Shown: positions 51,301 to 59,100 of the stretch, piece by piece
Position numbering within the stretch: the stretch's first letter is position 1
Layout of the letters: the number at the start of each line of letters is the position of its first letter
Assembly (NCBI GenBank): GCA_050246795.1
Contig: JBFWVJ010000004.1
Coordinates: forward strand, 66,455 to 130,454
DNA length: 64,000 nt
Direction: 5' to 3'
Origin: JBFWVJ01 sp050246795
Lineage (GTDB): Bacteria; Patescibacteriota; Gracilibacteria; JAUYGZ01
Program-made: the position numbers and the translations under genes
Notes under the pieces: generated by a model
Databases searched by the model: none
The model's input: the letters and a program-made list of their open reading frames with translations, nothing else
Told to the model about the DNA's origin: nothing

Positions 51301-52928
51301 TTGAGGTTGTTGAGTTCGACGGGCGAGTCGATCGGTGAGATGTTTTCGAGGCTGACGTGGTAGGTGATGCTATCGCCTTTGTCCAGATAGCTGTCGGGGT
51401 GGGGGTCGGGGAAGGGGGTAGAGGAGATGCAGGCGCGGAGGAAGCAGGATTCTTGGCACTTCGGTACAGTGGGGTCAGTTTCTTCTTCCAGTTCATCGAG
51501 CAGGTCTTCGATGCACTGCTCGTCGCCTTCGCAGTCTTTGAGTTTTTCTAGGCACTCCAGGTCACCGTCACATTTCTCAAATGCTTCCAGGCAGAGTTCG
51601 TCGTCGGAGGAGCAGTAGTCGAGTGGGGTGGGGTCTTCTTCGGGGATTTCGATTTCAGTCCCTTCGACGGGGGTGTCGGAGGCGAAGGCGACTCCGTTGT
51701 TTTCCACTTCAAAACCTTCCCATATCACCTTTATCTTGTCGGATTTGTGGGCACTCGTGTCGAATTTGTACCATTTGATGGAGAACTCACCGGAGGGATC
51801 TTGAATCGTGTCACCGCTCGGACCTGCAAAGCTATTGGTCTCGTTGGTTCCTCTGGTTCCGGCACTGCTCCCTAATTCTGTTTCCGTACGCTGATTAAGG
51901 AGAGACCATGGTTCAACGTAGTTTGGATTATCTTCAGGTGCTCCATCATCCCAAAAGACCCTCAACTTGATCGTGTTGTCAGGAGGAACAGCCGTCTTTC
52001 CGGTCTCCTTTCCAAACAGTTTTTGGGCGTCAGCGTCCTTGTCGAAGAGAATCACCTGATTCTTATCGGAGACGTCAATTGTGAAAACAAATTTTGCATC
52101 TGCACCAACGTTGTAGAGGATGGTCCAGTTAAGAGAGGACTCGTATTCTGCTTTCGTAAAGAGGGTCGGTGTACCACCGTTGAGCGGTGTGAGTTCATTG
52201 CCAGGTTTGTTGGGAATCTGCTTGAAGAGTGCTCCGAGTTGTTCATTGAAAATGGTTTGGATTTTTGAGGTGTCGGTAGCCGCAAGACCAATGGTCCCCG
52301 TATCTTTTTGAGTTCGGAGTTTGAAAACATTGATGAGTCCGAGGCCGTCAATGCCGTTTTTTTTGTCTGGGTCTCCATTTCCTTTTTCATCTACGTCCCA
52401 GACCGTTTTTATTTTAATCGAGTCACTTCCATCACCTGGATAAACTCTCAGGATATTGCTCCATCCGGCGTTAAAGTTACACTGGTTGTCAGCGATTTTT
52501 ATACGGTTTGTTGATCCGCCAGCGATTTGAACTTCAGTAGATCCCGATAGACATTTGACCTTCCATGATGATGGCGCACTATTATCGGGGTTAAATATCA
52601 GATCCATCTGATGACCTGTTGTGTTGATAGCATCGACACCACTTGTCAGTAGGGCGTTCTCTATCTGGAGGTCGACGTAATTAATCCCAGGCAAGGTTTT
52701 GATTTCATAGGTGGCTGGGGTATAGCTCATACTCACCTTGTTGGTGAGGGGAGCTGTCAAGGCCAGTTGGAGCTTGCTATCATTGGTATGAACGTTTGCA
52801 CCGTCATTTGGGAAAAAAATGTAACTTTCATCATCATTAGCAGAACTGTTCAGAGATGCCAGCCCTGATGCCATGAGTGCCGTCAGTGTGAGAAGGAGTG
52901 CCGAATACCTGAAATATCGGTTCTTCAT
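48330..52928 (-). CDS. Giant secreted adhesin-like protein with DUF11-like repeats
   Basis: 1532 residues. Signal peptide MKNRYFRYSALLLTLTALMA. After a beta-rich N-terminal ~420 residues comes an acidic Cys-rich segment (CSSDDELCLEAFEKCDGDLE and on to CQESCFLRAC). Then come several DUF11-like, isopeptide/CNA-style beta domains (DSITYHVSLENISPIDSP, TRITVRDTLTNQGGATAYNH, GSIITYIVRVTNTTKQPVAN). The C-terminal ~150 residues (GTVSFSPDTIYYFKGDA, RARLVIEGNVDLRS) look like a right-handed beta helix. A palindrome at 50553-50569 adds SPLPRGSGGREG between domains. Last gene of the operon 58420 to 48330, 8 bp after the SLH gene, so it may dock on it. Confidence 0.8.
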   Translation of the reverse strand: MKNRYFRYSALLLTLTALMASGLASLNSSANDDESYIFFPNDGANVHTNDSKLQLALTAPLTNKVSMSYTPATYEIKTLPGINYVDLQIENALLTSGVDAINTTGHQMDLIFNPDNSAPSSWKVKCLSGSTEVQIAGGSTNRIKIADNQCNFNAGWSNILRVYPGDGSDSIKIKTVWDVDEKGNGDPDKKNGIDGLGLINVFKLRTQKDTGTIGLAATDTSKIQTIFNEQLGALFKQIPNKPGNELTPLNGGTPTLFTKAEYESSLNWTILYNVGADAKFVFTIDVSDKNQVILFDKDADAQKLFGKETGKTAVPPDNTIKLRVFWDDGAPEDNPNYVEPWSLLNQRTETELGSSAGTRGTNETNSFAGPSGDTIQDPSGEFSIKWYKFDTSAHKSDKIKVIWEGFEVENNGVAFASDTPVEGTEIEIPEEDPTPLDYCSSDDELCLEAFEKCDGDLECLEKLKDCEGDEQCIEDLLDELEEETDPTVPKCQESCFLRACISSTPFPDPHPDSYLDKGDSITYHVSLENISPIDSPVELNNLNLGFNPPIFTTLDDSHFSEIIPEEGSGSYTGKGAGRIDLVESLGSGEKFEKNLLVQVDEDTLLEDYDITTENRIVASATNNSAVTLKPLIHHVGDGAVNVQVTRCYAFDYYGGEFQCSNSCETIEPGTRITVRDTLTNQGGATAYNHTYFPPPLSPSFEYEANSIRIDHPISGISVPNDGQTFPPADGVTIPGPIESNGSRTVFFNYYIPDDLLETDPPTNEEEQDGKCYPKDDELFQEAAEGGSPLPRGSGGREGAAYSPISYESDCPVDEGSEEDKNGLICVKVEDNPKLTVELTAIPSANNTVYQGSIITYIVRVTNTTKQPVANLIIEGLVPPQTTCKSGNCNGVNISNPPELQTKGSYEYSFTVQVSENATGSSITHPGQHIIYKGESEQIFEITSNSVTHALISALEPTGDFTHDITLNRRIVLNSKDRTARADQGDQSKVIHTFQYTGTNKQVYPFLSNGSAPPHTYTRNYCNEAGYNGPSSTYDAPFNSTLYLYNSSSSIRFQQLLSSSQMSNVDLNFTITTDLPSDRPEFLSTTGRGSDHQDLINYQVSSGRVIQDGINAVNYFMKNGGEIIDGYLLDDGRNISTQLMSTSDFRAVADGLGGEINTSNSGSSTLGKVFEDTWMYQQVGNRPPITCSRRCGKSTCYYYPTPPEYKWVLFSSRVIPLVTTDKDYITTLTSVAWLQTKNGHMGFGEDFWDIIPSSGNPNWVQLSDRSLATEMKLYTPPNEHNADFIIYSPHKSDPLKSKLGEKIASGSFDQGFLENGTLSRGEAYDRDEFPRDYMDDLLNKQVYGKVIRLNQASTSPSGMTVNGGTLQLSGTVSFSPDTIYYFKGDAIIGNGTSDVTLSGGRARLVIEGNVDLRSNILYDRHSGDLTSIPSVRLHSTGNISIRPNVTDVELMMLAEQAFHSGRSDQQLRILGDVIAYKAFWERSPLNQERDDEEMVNKPSEIIYEDFRKYILTPPGDKKLPDSGYFWREVNGGE
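50553..50569. repeat. CCCCCTTG/CAAGGGGG palindrome inside the adhesin gene
   Basis: Perfect 8-bp arms around one base. It encodes the odd Gly/Arg/Pro-rich stretch SPLPRGSGGREG between two beta domains. Related to the hairpin at 2285-2320. Confidence 0.7.
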
Positions 52929-52936
52929 AGGAAGGG

Positions 52937-54154
52937 TTATTCTTGTTGAATTCTGTAAATGTCTTGTCGAATCACATCATAGAGTCTTTCCTTTCCCGCG
53001 TCAGAAGTCCGCCATTCTTCAAAGGGAGGAAAATCCTTGCCGTTGTAGGTGTTGATGACTTGAAGTTCAAATTTGCAGCATTCTTGAGTTAAATCATTTC
53101 CGTCTTTGTCTTTGTATGTATATGTTTCACTGCTTCCCCTTTTGAGTCCTTCATTATAAGAGTCCCCGACTTGTGCTCCTCCATTGATTCCAAGAATTCG
53201 TGCATAGTACTCAGGATAGTTCACGTCAATTTTTCTCTTTTCTTCCGGGCTTGTGTTGTCGGTTTCGTAACCGAATTCATCATAGGTAATTGTTTCTTTG
53301 AGTGATGCCATCGCATTTGCAGTGAGGTTCACTGTTGTACCTTCTCTCTTCACTGATACTGAAAAATCTTGATTTGAAATCCAGAGTTTGCCAGCTTCAA
53401 TTCTCACTACAGGTGAATTCACAATCCACTCATACTGACTCAAATCCACCCCATTGACACAAGTTTCACAACTCAACACCGGCAATGGCTCCGGCTGTTT
53501 TTCGACCAAGCCTTCATTATACTTCGCCACGCGGTAGATGATCAGCGCCGCTTCGCCGCGAGTCATGCCGGCGGTGGGATTGAACTTGGAGACGCGGTCG
53601 ACGAATTCGTTGCTGAGAGCAAAGCTGAGGTAGGGGATGTACCAGGCGGACGGGTCGAGATCGGTGAAGGGGAGTTCGGAGTTGGCGGTTGGGAGTTCGG
53701 AGTAGTAGCTCTGGGCGAGCATGGCGATTTTCATGAACTCGGCTTTGTTGACGAATTGGGTCGGCTTGTAGGTCCCGTCCGCGTACCCATTGATCAAGCC
53801 AAGCCTTTTCGCTGAAGTCACGTACTTCGCAAACCACAGTGATGAGTCGACATCTGGAAAACCGGAGTTTGAGTCTTCATCTACCGCAATTCCTCGGCTC
53901 TCGAAGATAATTTTCAAGGCTTCCGCTCGGTTGATCACCTGGTCCGGCTTGAAGGTGCCGTCGGGGTAGCCTTTGATAATGCCTTGCTCGTTCAAGTAAT
54001 TCACGGCTTCGAGGAGGATGGGGGATTTGACGTCGGGGAAGGTCGCTGCTGCAGCGCCTGTTACCCCCGGCCCCCCATTCGACAGGCTCAGGGCGTGCTT
54101 AAAAGGGGAGAGAATCAAGAGCGCTGCAGCAGCGAATAGAAGAAGTTTTTTCAT
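52937..54154 (-). CDS. S-layer homology domain protein
   Basis: 405 residues. Signal peptide MKKLLLFAAAALLILSPFKH, followed by a repeat-encoded insert (ALSLSNGGPGVTG). Three SLH repeats: FPDVKSPILLEAVNYLNEQG with GYPDGTFKPDQVINRAEALK; FPDVDSSLWFAKYVTSAKRL with GYADGTYKPTQFVNKAEFMK; and FTDLDPSAWYIPYLSFALSN with FNPTAGMTRGEAALIIYR. The C-terminal ~180 residues are unassigned, with Cys pairs (CETC, CC). SLH triplets bind pyruvylated wall polymers, so this could be the wall anchor for neighbours. Between repeats 2 and 3 the YSELPTANSELP linker is encoded by an intergenic-type repeat (53671-53703). Confidence 0.9.
   Translation of the reverse strand: MKKLLLFAAAALLILSPFKHALSLSNGGPGVTGAAAATFPDVKSPILLEAVNYLNEQGIIKGYPDGTFKPDQVINRAEALKIIFESRGIAVDEDSNSGFPDVDSSLWFAKYVTSAKRLGLINGYADGTYKPTQFVNKAEFMKIAMLAQSYYSELPTANSELPFTDLDPSAWYIPYLSFALSNEFVDRVSKFNPTAGMTRGEAALIIYRVAKYNEGLVEKQPEPLPVLSCETCVNGVDLSQYEWIVNSPVVRIEAGKLWISNQDFSVSVKREGTTVNLTANAMASLKETITYDEFGYETDNTSPEEKRKIDVNYPEYYARILGINGGAQVGDSYNEGLKRGSSETYTYKDKDGNDLTQECCKFELQVINTYNGKDFPPFEEWRTSDAGKERLYDVIRQDIYRIQQE
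53671..53703. repeat. GGAGTTCGGAGT repeat inside the SLH gene
   Basis: Two GGAGTTCGGAGT words flank TGGCGGTTGG. The same words form non-coding repeats at 11445-11465 and (complement) 30796-30830. Here they encode the linker ELPTANSELP between SLH repeats 2 and 3. Confidence 0.65.
54063..54109. repeat. TTCGACAGGCTCAGGG-type dispersed repeat in the SLH signal-peptide region
   Basis: Contains ATTCGACAGGCTCAGGGCG, flanked by C-rich and G-rich runs. Words of the form CCCTGAGCCTGTCGAA are widely dispersed in unrelated bacterial genomes. On the minus strand it adds HALSLSNGGPG just after the signal peptide. Confidence 0.65.
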
Positions 54155-54165
54155 AGGAATTTAAA

Positions 54166-57100
54166 TTAATCAATTACAAATACTGAATTTCTATCAAGAA
54201 ATGACCTGATTTCATCCTGCGTTTCATATGAAAACATTGCATATGATTTTTCCCCTGGAAAAGCATGCTTATTAAATTCTAAGCATCCTTTCCGAACCTC
54301 CTTTGGTTCAAGCTTTTTTATAAAGTACAATTCATTTTGTGAGTTCTTAGTACCCATCTTGAAGGACTTTGAATTATTAATGTAGTCAAATGTATCTTCA
54401 TAAAATTCTGGAATTGAAAATGCATAGACTTTAACACCAAACGAACTGAAATTCCTTTTATTTGAAATATCAAATAGAATAGAATACGTGTTTTGGTTTC
54501 CTTGACACTGGATTGTGCTCAAACGAACATTCGATATTTTTACAAATGATTCCTGTGGCACACTCATTTCCTTAAATGAATGAATGTATTCTGGAGAAGT
54601 TCGTAATTCATAATTTAAGTAGCTAATACCTGCTTCATCTTCGAGCCCATCTTTGATATTCAATATAAATTGATAATTCGTTTTGTATCCAAATAAGTGT
54701 GTATCTTTATTGTTATGAATAAATCTTAATTCTTCTTGTCTTATATCATCAGTTGTCGGTGTCTTCTCTTCGAGAGCTAGATTTTGTTTAATCAATTTAT
54801 ATCTTATATCAGAGATACTTTGACCTTGTTTATATTTTTCAAAATAATACAGATCAGTGGAATCGACAAAAAAGTTTAACGACTCAACGCCTGATTGATT
54901 CGTTATCCGTGAATATTTCCCGGACAGCGAATCGTATTCTACAAGATACTCATCTTGTTGTTTTTCTATACCGTAATTGGCGGTTGTCTCCTTTTTCCAA
55001 TCCTTTGCAAAAAAGTAGAATTTTTGTGTATTAGGTACATACTTCAGATTGTTAAATTCAAATCCGACTTTTTTTGACGGAATTTTCTCTTTAAATGAAG
55101 TTAGTAGATTGAACGATCTAGAAGTTATATCATATCTTAATAGCTGACTTTCAAAAGAATCAATATCACCCCTTTGAAGAATTCCTATCGATCTGTCATC
55201 AATGAAACTCGCATCATAAATCCATTCAAAGTGTTGGGCTTGGAATTCTCTTGTCGTAGTATCAAAAATTATCAAGCTTTGCTTCTTTGACATTCGGTCT
55301 GGTATCAGCTCCAGAATATCTGGACAGTCTCCACCTAAATCAAGGCCCCTATAAGATAAATACCTTCCACTATTTGAGGTCTCAAGGAATTCTAAATCTA
55401 CATCGCTTCCACGCGGACAGATGAACTTTTTATTGTGTAAAACTTCATACTCGTCGAGGTCATACGCACTGTAGTCAAAAATTGTTTCATTGATGTCCCT
55501 GCTTGAATATGAATGCTGAATAGTAAATAGATATAAAATTTTTCCCTCTAGTACAGCTGATACCACATCAGGATTATATTTTGCATTTTTGTACACGAAA
55601 CTTTCTTTTAGGACTAGCAGACTTTCATTATAGAGTTTTCTGCGGTTACTTAGGTCAAAAATTAATATATCATTGATTTCACTTCTTTTTTCGTACGACA
55701 CGCCAATAAGTGCATCAACTTTACTGGAATCATTTTTTGCTGAGGAATATGAAATTTCGTCACTAGCCGTGTAGCTGCTAGAGTCTATGTCTTTTTGTCC
55801 TCCACCCTTCGTTTTATCATCAATATCTCCTCCTTTATCCTCCGGAAAATACCCCTCCAACTGATCCAAAACTTTGCTATATAGCTCTGAGATAGGCGAA
55901 ATTTCCTTTCTAGAAACAAGCAAAGCTTTTTCGTTTTCATCAATATCTGAAATACTCTTCGGAAGTTTTATTTCCACTGTTCTTTTCTGCTTTTCGAAAT
56001 AATCTTCAAATTCCGAAAGATCCGGCTTTTGTGCTAAAGGCCCCATCAGACGCGTCATTTTTTGATTAATCGCATCCAATTCACTTTTTGAGCTGTCTTG
56101 CAATTGAGGAGCGCAGGTGAAACGGATGGACCCAGATATGTGATCCTTAGGATAGACTTTCAGCCCATCACAATTGGGGATCCATACCAGCAGGCTTTCA
56201 GGAAGGTGAGCACCGGTGATTTCAAACTCGTTTTGCTCTAAGAGTATCGGCCTGGCAGGAACAACTCCTGAGATATAGATTTTGTCCGTCATTTGCATCA
56301 AAATATTGCCTTCGATGAGCTTTTCTCCTCCTGGTTTATCTTTCACCACGAAGTAATGCAAGCGCTGGTTGAATAGAGAGGGGAGAAACTTATTCAGAAA
56401 GCTCTCACGAATAAGGGGAGTGCATTGGATTTTTACTCTTTTTTGCGCTCGGGATATTTCCCGAAGCTCACCACAGCGTTCGATGAAAAACGCATCTGCC
56501 AGGTCGACATTATCCCCGACAAAGGTAAAGGTGTTTGGAATTCCATATGCTCCCTCCAACGGTGTCACTCGACTAATGTGGATGCGATAGTCCTCTTGAG
56601 TGGTTGATTCGAACTGAAGATCCTGTCTTGGATCGCTCAGGCGAAAAGTAAAGGTGTGGAGATCATTAGTTCGTTTTCCTTCACTGTCTTCCACTCTTCT
56701 TGGAATTCTGCATTGAACCCGTTGTTCATCGGGGGAGCGCATGATGAAGTTTTGGTCGGTACATTCCGGGAATTGAAACAGAAGGTCTCCTGGAAGATTT
56801 TCACCCTGAATAGTGAATGTTTTGAGTTCTCCGGGTCTCTTTCTATCAGCATTCACTCGATGAACCTTTGGAATGGGAAAAGATGCTTCCGGCGACAAGA
56901 TCTTTAAGATGAATTCGAAGGGGATGACTCCGTAGGTTTTTGAGGTAATCGTGCCATTGGATATCTCCTCATCAGCAAGATCACCTGCCACTTCACAGCT
57001 AAATTGTTGTTCGAAGTCTGTTTTTGTTATCCACTGTACATCATTGCAGCCAGGTATTGATACCTCCACATCATCCGGAAGTGACGTTCCGGTAATGGTA

Positions 57101-57816
57101 AAGTCTGTTCGGCTTCCCGCATACGCCAAAAGAGGATGAATTGATTCCAGTTGGGCTGGGTTATAGCTCAGCCGGTAGGGAACTTTGCCATCATAGAGGT
57201 CCCAATGGTTCGACGGATCGTACATGATGCTCGTCGAGTAGTAGGGATTTCCAGCTTTTGAGAGTCCTGTGTATGTTTCTTCACCAATCAATGGTTCCGG
57301 TTTGTATGCCGAACCATCAGCGTTTCGCATTTCGTAGTGAAGATGAGCCCCGACATTTTCACCATCGAAAGCTGAACACTTCATCCCAGATGTATTGCCA
57401 GTGTCACCCATTAGGCCGAGAACTTGGCCTTGTTGAACTTCGTCATTGATATTTACAGCAAGCGTATCTTTGATCATGTGAGCATACCAGGAACTTGTGT
57501 CGTCCGAATTTTTTACGATGGCATAGGTTCCATATGCACCATCTTCATCAGCGTTTTTTGTTTTCAACACAGTTCCGCTTTTTGCTGCTAAAATTGGCGC
57601 TCCATATGAATCACAAGGGTCATCTTTTTCGTATGTGCGTATATCAAGTGAATACAATGATTTGTTTTTGTGAGTGCTTGAGCCATCATAACCATTCGTA
57701 ATATGCACTTTTCCTTTGGGATATGGAAAAAGCACACCCTCAGCTTGGACACTAGTTACTTCCCCTGACAGAAAAGTAAAAAAAATGATTATGTAAACGA
57801 GGCACTTAACTTTCAT
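54166..57816 (-). CDS. Large secreted protein with N-terminal M23 (LytM) peptidase domain
   Basis: 1216 residues. Signal peptide MKVKCLVYIIIFFTFLSGEV with cleavage near VQA. M23 fold at ~27-180: SLYSLDIRT carries the first zinc-ligand Asp, though the usual His two residues earlier is replaced; then GAPILAAKSGTVLKT, WYAHM, VQQGQVLGLMGDTGNTSG and HLHYEMR (HxH). Several IPT/Ig-like modules follow (~235-580: TDFTITGTSLPDDVEVSIP, KTFTIQGENLPGDLLFQFP, FEFTGAHLP-like), then a linker and a C-terminal half resembling a beta-propeller (repeated strands with YLFTIQHSY, KLYNESLLVL). It might cleave wall peptides or, if inactive, bind them. Second gene of a four-gene surface operon. Confidence 0.82.
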   Translation of the reverse strand: MKVKCLVYIIIFFTFLSGEVTSVQAEGVLFPYPKGKVHITNGYDGSSTHKNKSLYSLDIRTYEKDDPCDSYGAPILAAKSGTVLKTKNADEDGAYGTYAIVKNSDDTSSWYAHMIKDTLAVNINDEVQQGQVLGLMGDTGNTSGMKCSAFDGENVGAHLHYEMRNADGSAYKPEPLIGEETYTGLSKAGNPYYSTSIMYDPSNHWDLYDGKVPYRLSYNPAQLESIHPLLAYAGSRTDFTITGTSLPDDVEVSIPGCNDVQWITKTDFEQQFSCEVAGDLADEEISNGTITSKTYGVIPFEFILKILSPEASFPIPKVHRVNADRKRPGELKTFTIQGENLPGDLLFQFPECTDQNFIMRSPDEQRVQCRIPRRVEDSEGKRTNDLHTFTFRLSDPRQDLQFESTTQEDYRIHISRVTPLEGAYGIPNTFTFVGDNVDLADAFFIERCGELREISRAQKRVKIQCTPLIRESFLNKFLPSLFNQRLHYFVVKDKPGGEKLIEGNILMQMTDKIYISGVVPARPILLEQNEFEITGAHLPESLLVWIPNCDGLKVYPKDHISGSIRFTCAPQLQDSSKSELDAINQKMTRLMGPLAQKPDLSEFEDYFEKQKRTVEIKLPKSISDIDENEKALLVSRKEISPISELYSKVLDQLEGYFPEDKGGDIDDKTKGGGQKDIDSSSYTASDEISYSSAKNDSSKVDALIGVSYEKRSEINDILIFDLSNRRKLYNESLLVLKESFVYKNAKYNPDVVSAVLEGKILYLFTIQHSYSSRDINETIFDYSAYDLDEYEVLHNKKFICPRGSDVDLEFLETSNSGRYLSYRGLDLGGDCPDILELIPDRMSKKQSLIIFDTTTREFQAQHFEWIYDASFIDDRSIGILQRGDIDSFESQLLRYDITSRSFNLLTSFKEKIPSKKVGFEFNNLKYVPNTQKFYFFAKDWKKETTANYGIEKQQDEYLVEYDSLSGKYSRITNQSGVESLNFFVDSTDLYYFEKYKQGQSISDIRYKLIKQNLALEEKTPTTDDIRQEELRFIHNNKDTHLFGYKTNYQFILNIKDGLEDEAGISYLNYELRTSPEYIHSFKEMSVPQESFVKISNVRLSTIQCQGNQNTYSILFDISNKRNFSSFGVKVYAFSIPEFYEDTFDYINNSKSFKMGTKNSQNELYFIKKLEPKEVRKGCLEFNKHAFPGEKSYAMFSYETQDEIRSFLDRNSVFVID

Positions 57817-57817
57817 G

Positions 57818-58420
57818 CTATGGTATCAATAGTGCATTAAAAACATCGTAAATCGTCAGACACGTATTCTCTGGGTCGAACTTTGTGATGAAATAAAAAC
57901 GATCATTCCATTTGAAAATTATTGATTTTTCTATACCAAACTGGACCGTTTCATACGTTTTTTCATATGCCTCAATTTTGCCATAAGGGATCTTCTTATA
58001 TGAATAACCTAAAAGGTCATACATAAATTCTGACTCTACTTTATCCTCCTTCAGCCATTGCTCAATTGAGATGCCTATTAACTCATCATTCATCGTCAGG
58101 CTTGCTCGACAATCCTCACCCCGATAAATCAAAATCCTCCCCGGTTCAACTTCACGAGTAACGACTCTCAAATCGGAAGGTAGTTTCAAACTAAAACCTT
58201 CTTCTTTTAATTCCACCAGTTGTTCGGCCGTCTCCTGATCAACCGTCACTTCGACTTCCTCTTCGGGCAGTGATTTCATTTGGAAGGGAGGTTCGTCGCC
58301 GAGGATGAGATAATCTTCTTCGGCGATCTCGGGTGGAAAAGGTTCTTTTGTATACATCTTGTAGGAACCTATTATCCCGAGAATTCCTAATAGGATGGCC
58401 ACACCAAAAATTTTTTTCAT
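57818..58420 (-). CDS. Hypothetical membrane-anchored protein
   Basis: 200 residues. N-terminal anchor MKKIFGVAILLGILGIIGSY, an acidic Pro/Glu-rich linker (~25-75), then a ~120-residue alpha/beta domain (GFSLKLPSDLRVVTREVEPG, CRASLTMNDELIGISIEQWL, FYFITKFDPENTCLTIYDV). Two Cys could pair. Its stop directly precedes the M23 gene start (1 nt between), so the two are translationally coupled and the small protein may be a chaperone or partner for the peptidase. No family recognised. Confidence 0.65.
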   Translation of the reverse strand: MKKIFGVAILLGILGIIGSYKMYTKEPFPPEIAEEDYLILGDEPPFQMKSLPEEEVEVTVDQETAEQLVELKEEGFSLKLPSDLRVVTREVEPGRILIYRGEDCRASLTMNDELIGISIEQWLKEDKVESEFMYDLLGYSYKKIPYGKIEAYEKTYETVQFGIEKSIIFKWNDRFYFITKFDPENTCLTIYDVFNALLIP

Positions 58421-58449
58421 AAGGATTTTAAAGTGTACTAACTTGTGAT

Positions 58450-58884
58450 CTATACGTGCCTCACCCGATTATAAAACGGATGCTTCCAGATACTGACCGC
58501 CAATCCCAGAGGGATTCCCGTCACGACAATCGATGCGACATCCATGCCTGAAAGCGCAAGCAAGAACGCGATCCCTCCAAAGACAACCGTGAAGGTGATC
58601 GGCCAGTGTTTTCCAAGCCAGTATCCTCTGCCAAAAAAGAAGCTGATCAGTGCTCCGATCAAAATGGTGATGGCGAAAAAGATCCCGAGTCCACCGAGGA
58701 GCCCGGCGATCAAGCCCGCTGCTTGCTCACCGCCTTCTACACCTGCAACCATGTTTCCAGAAAGAGCACCAAGGAGAGACACGCCAAACCCAGCCGCAAC
58801 GGCTGAGAAGGCCGAATAGGCTGCGAGGACATAAAACAGAACGCTCAAGGTCGTGCCTTGCCAGGGTCGGATAGAAGTACTCAT
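58450..58884 (-). CDS. Hypothetical four-helix membrane protein
   Basis: 144 residues from MSTSIRPWQGTTLSVLFYVLAAY. About four membrane helices: ~12-40, ~58-86 (GLIAGLLGGLGIFFAITILIGALISFF), ~95-113 (WPITFTVVFGGIAFLLAL) and ~117-135. Short loops and a basic C-terminus (KHPFYNRVRHV). The frame extends to 58986, but the upstream part is polar and lacks support. No known family by eye; looks like a DUF-type small membrane protein. 29 bp upstream of the surface operon in the same direction. Confidence 0.6.
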   Translation of the reverse strand: MSTSIRPWQGTTLSVLFYVLAAYSAFSAVAAGFGVSLLGALSGNMVAGVEGGEQAAGLIAGLLGGLGIFFAITILIGALISFFFGRGYWLGKHWPITFTVVFGGIAFLLALSGMDVASIVVTGIPLGLAVSIWKHPFYNRVRHV

Positions 58885-59049
58885 GAAAAAAAATGAAGGA
58901 TAAAAAGTGCTGCCCTTCATCCTACTTTTTTCCTTTTCGAATTCCACAAAAATGAAGATTTCGTGAACTCTACGGCATGAGACCAAAAATACTTTTTACA
59001 ATTCCTTCAAGAGCGATACAATAGAGAATAAGAGAGATGGGCCGAAATG

Positions 59050-59096
59050 TTGACATTTGTGTCAAATAGAGTATGTTACTATCTTTTTAAAAAGAT
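59050..59096 (+). promoter_or_regulatory. Kinase-gene promoter with two palindromes
   Basis: -35 TTGACA (59050-59055), 16-nt spacer, -10 TATGTT (59072-59077). The -35 is the left arm of a perfect inverted repeat TTGACA-TTTG-TGTCAA (59050-59065), an operator-like arrangement. A second perfect 16-bp palindrome ATCTTTTTAAAAAGAT (59081-59096) covers the expected transcript start and leader. Confidence 0.55.
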
Positions 59097-59100
59097 CATC

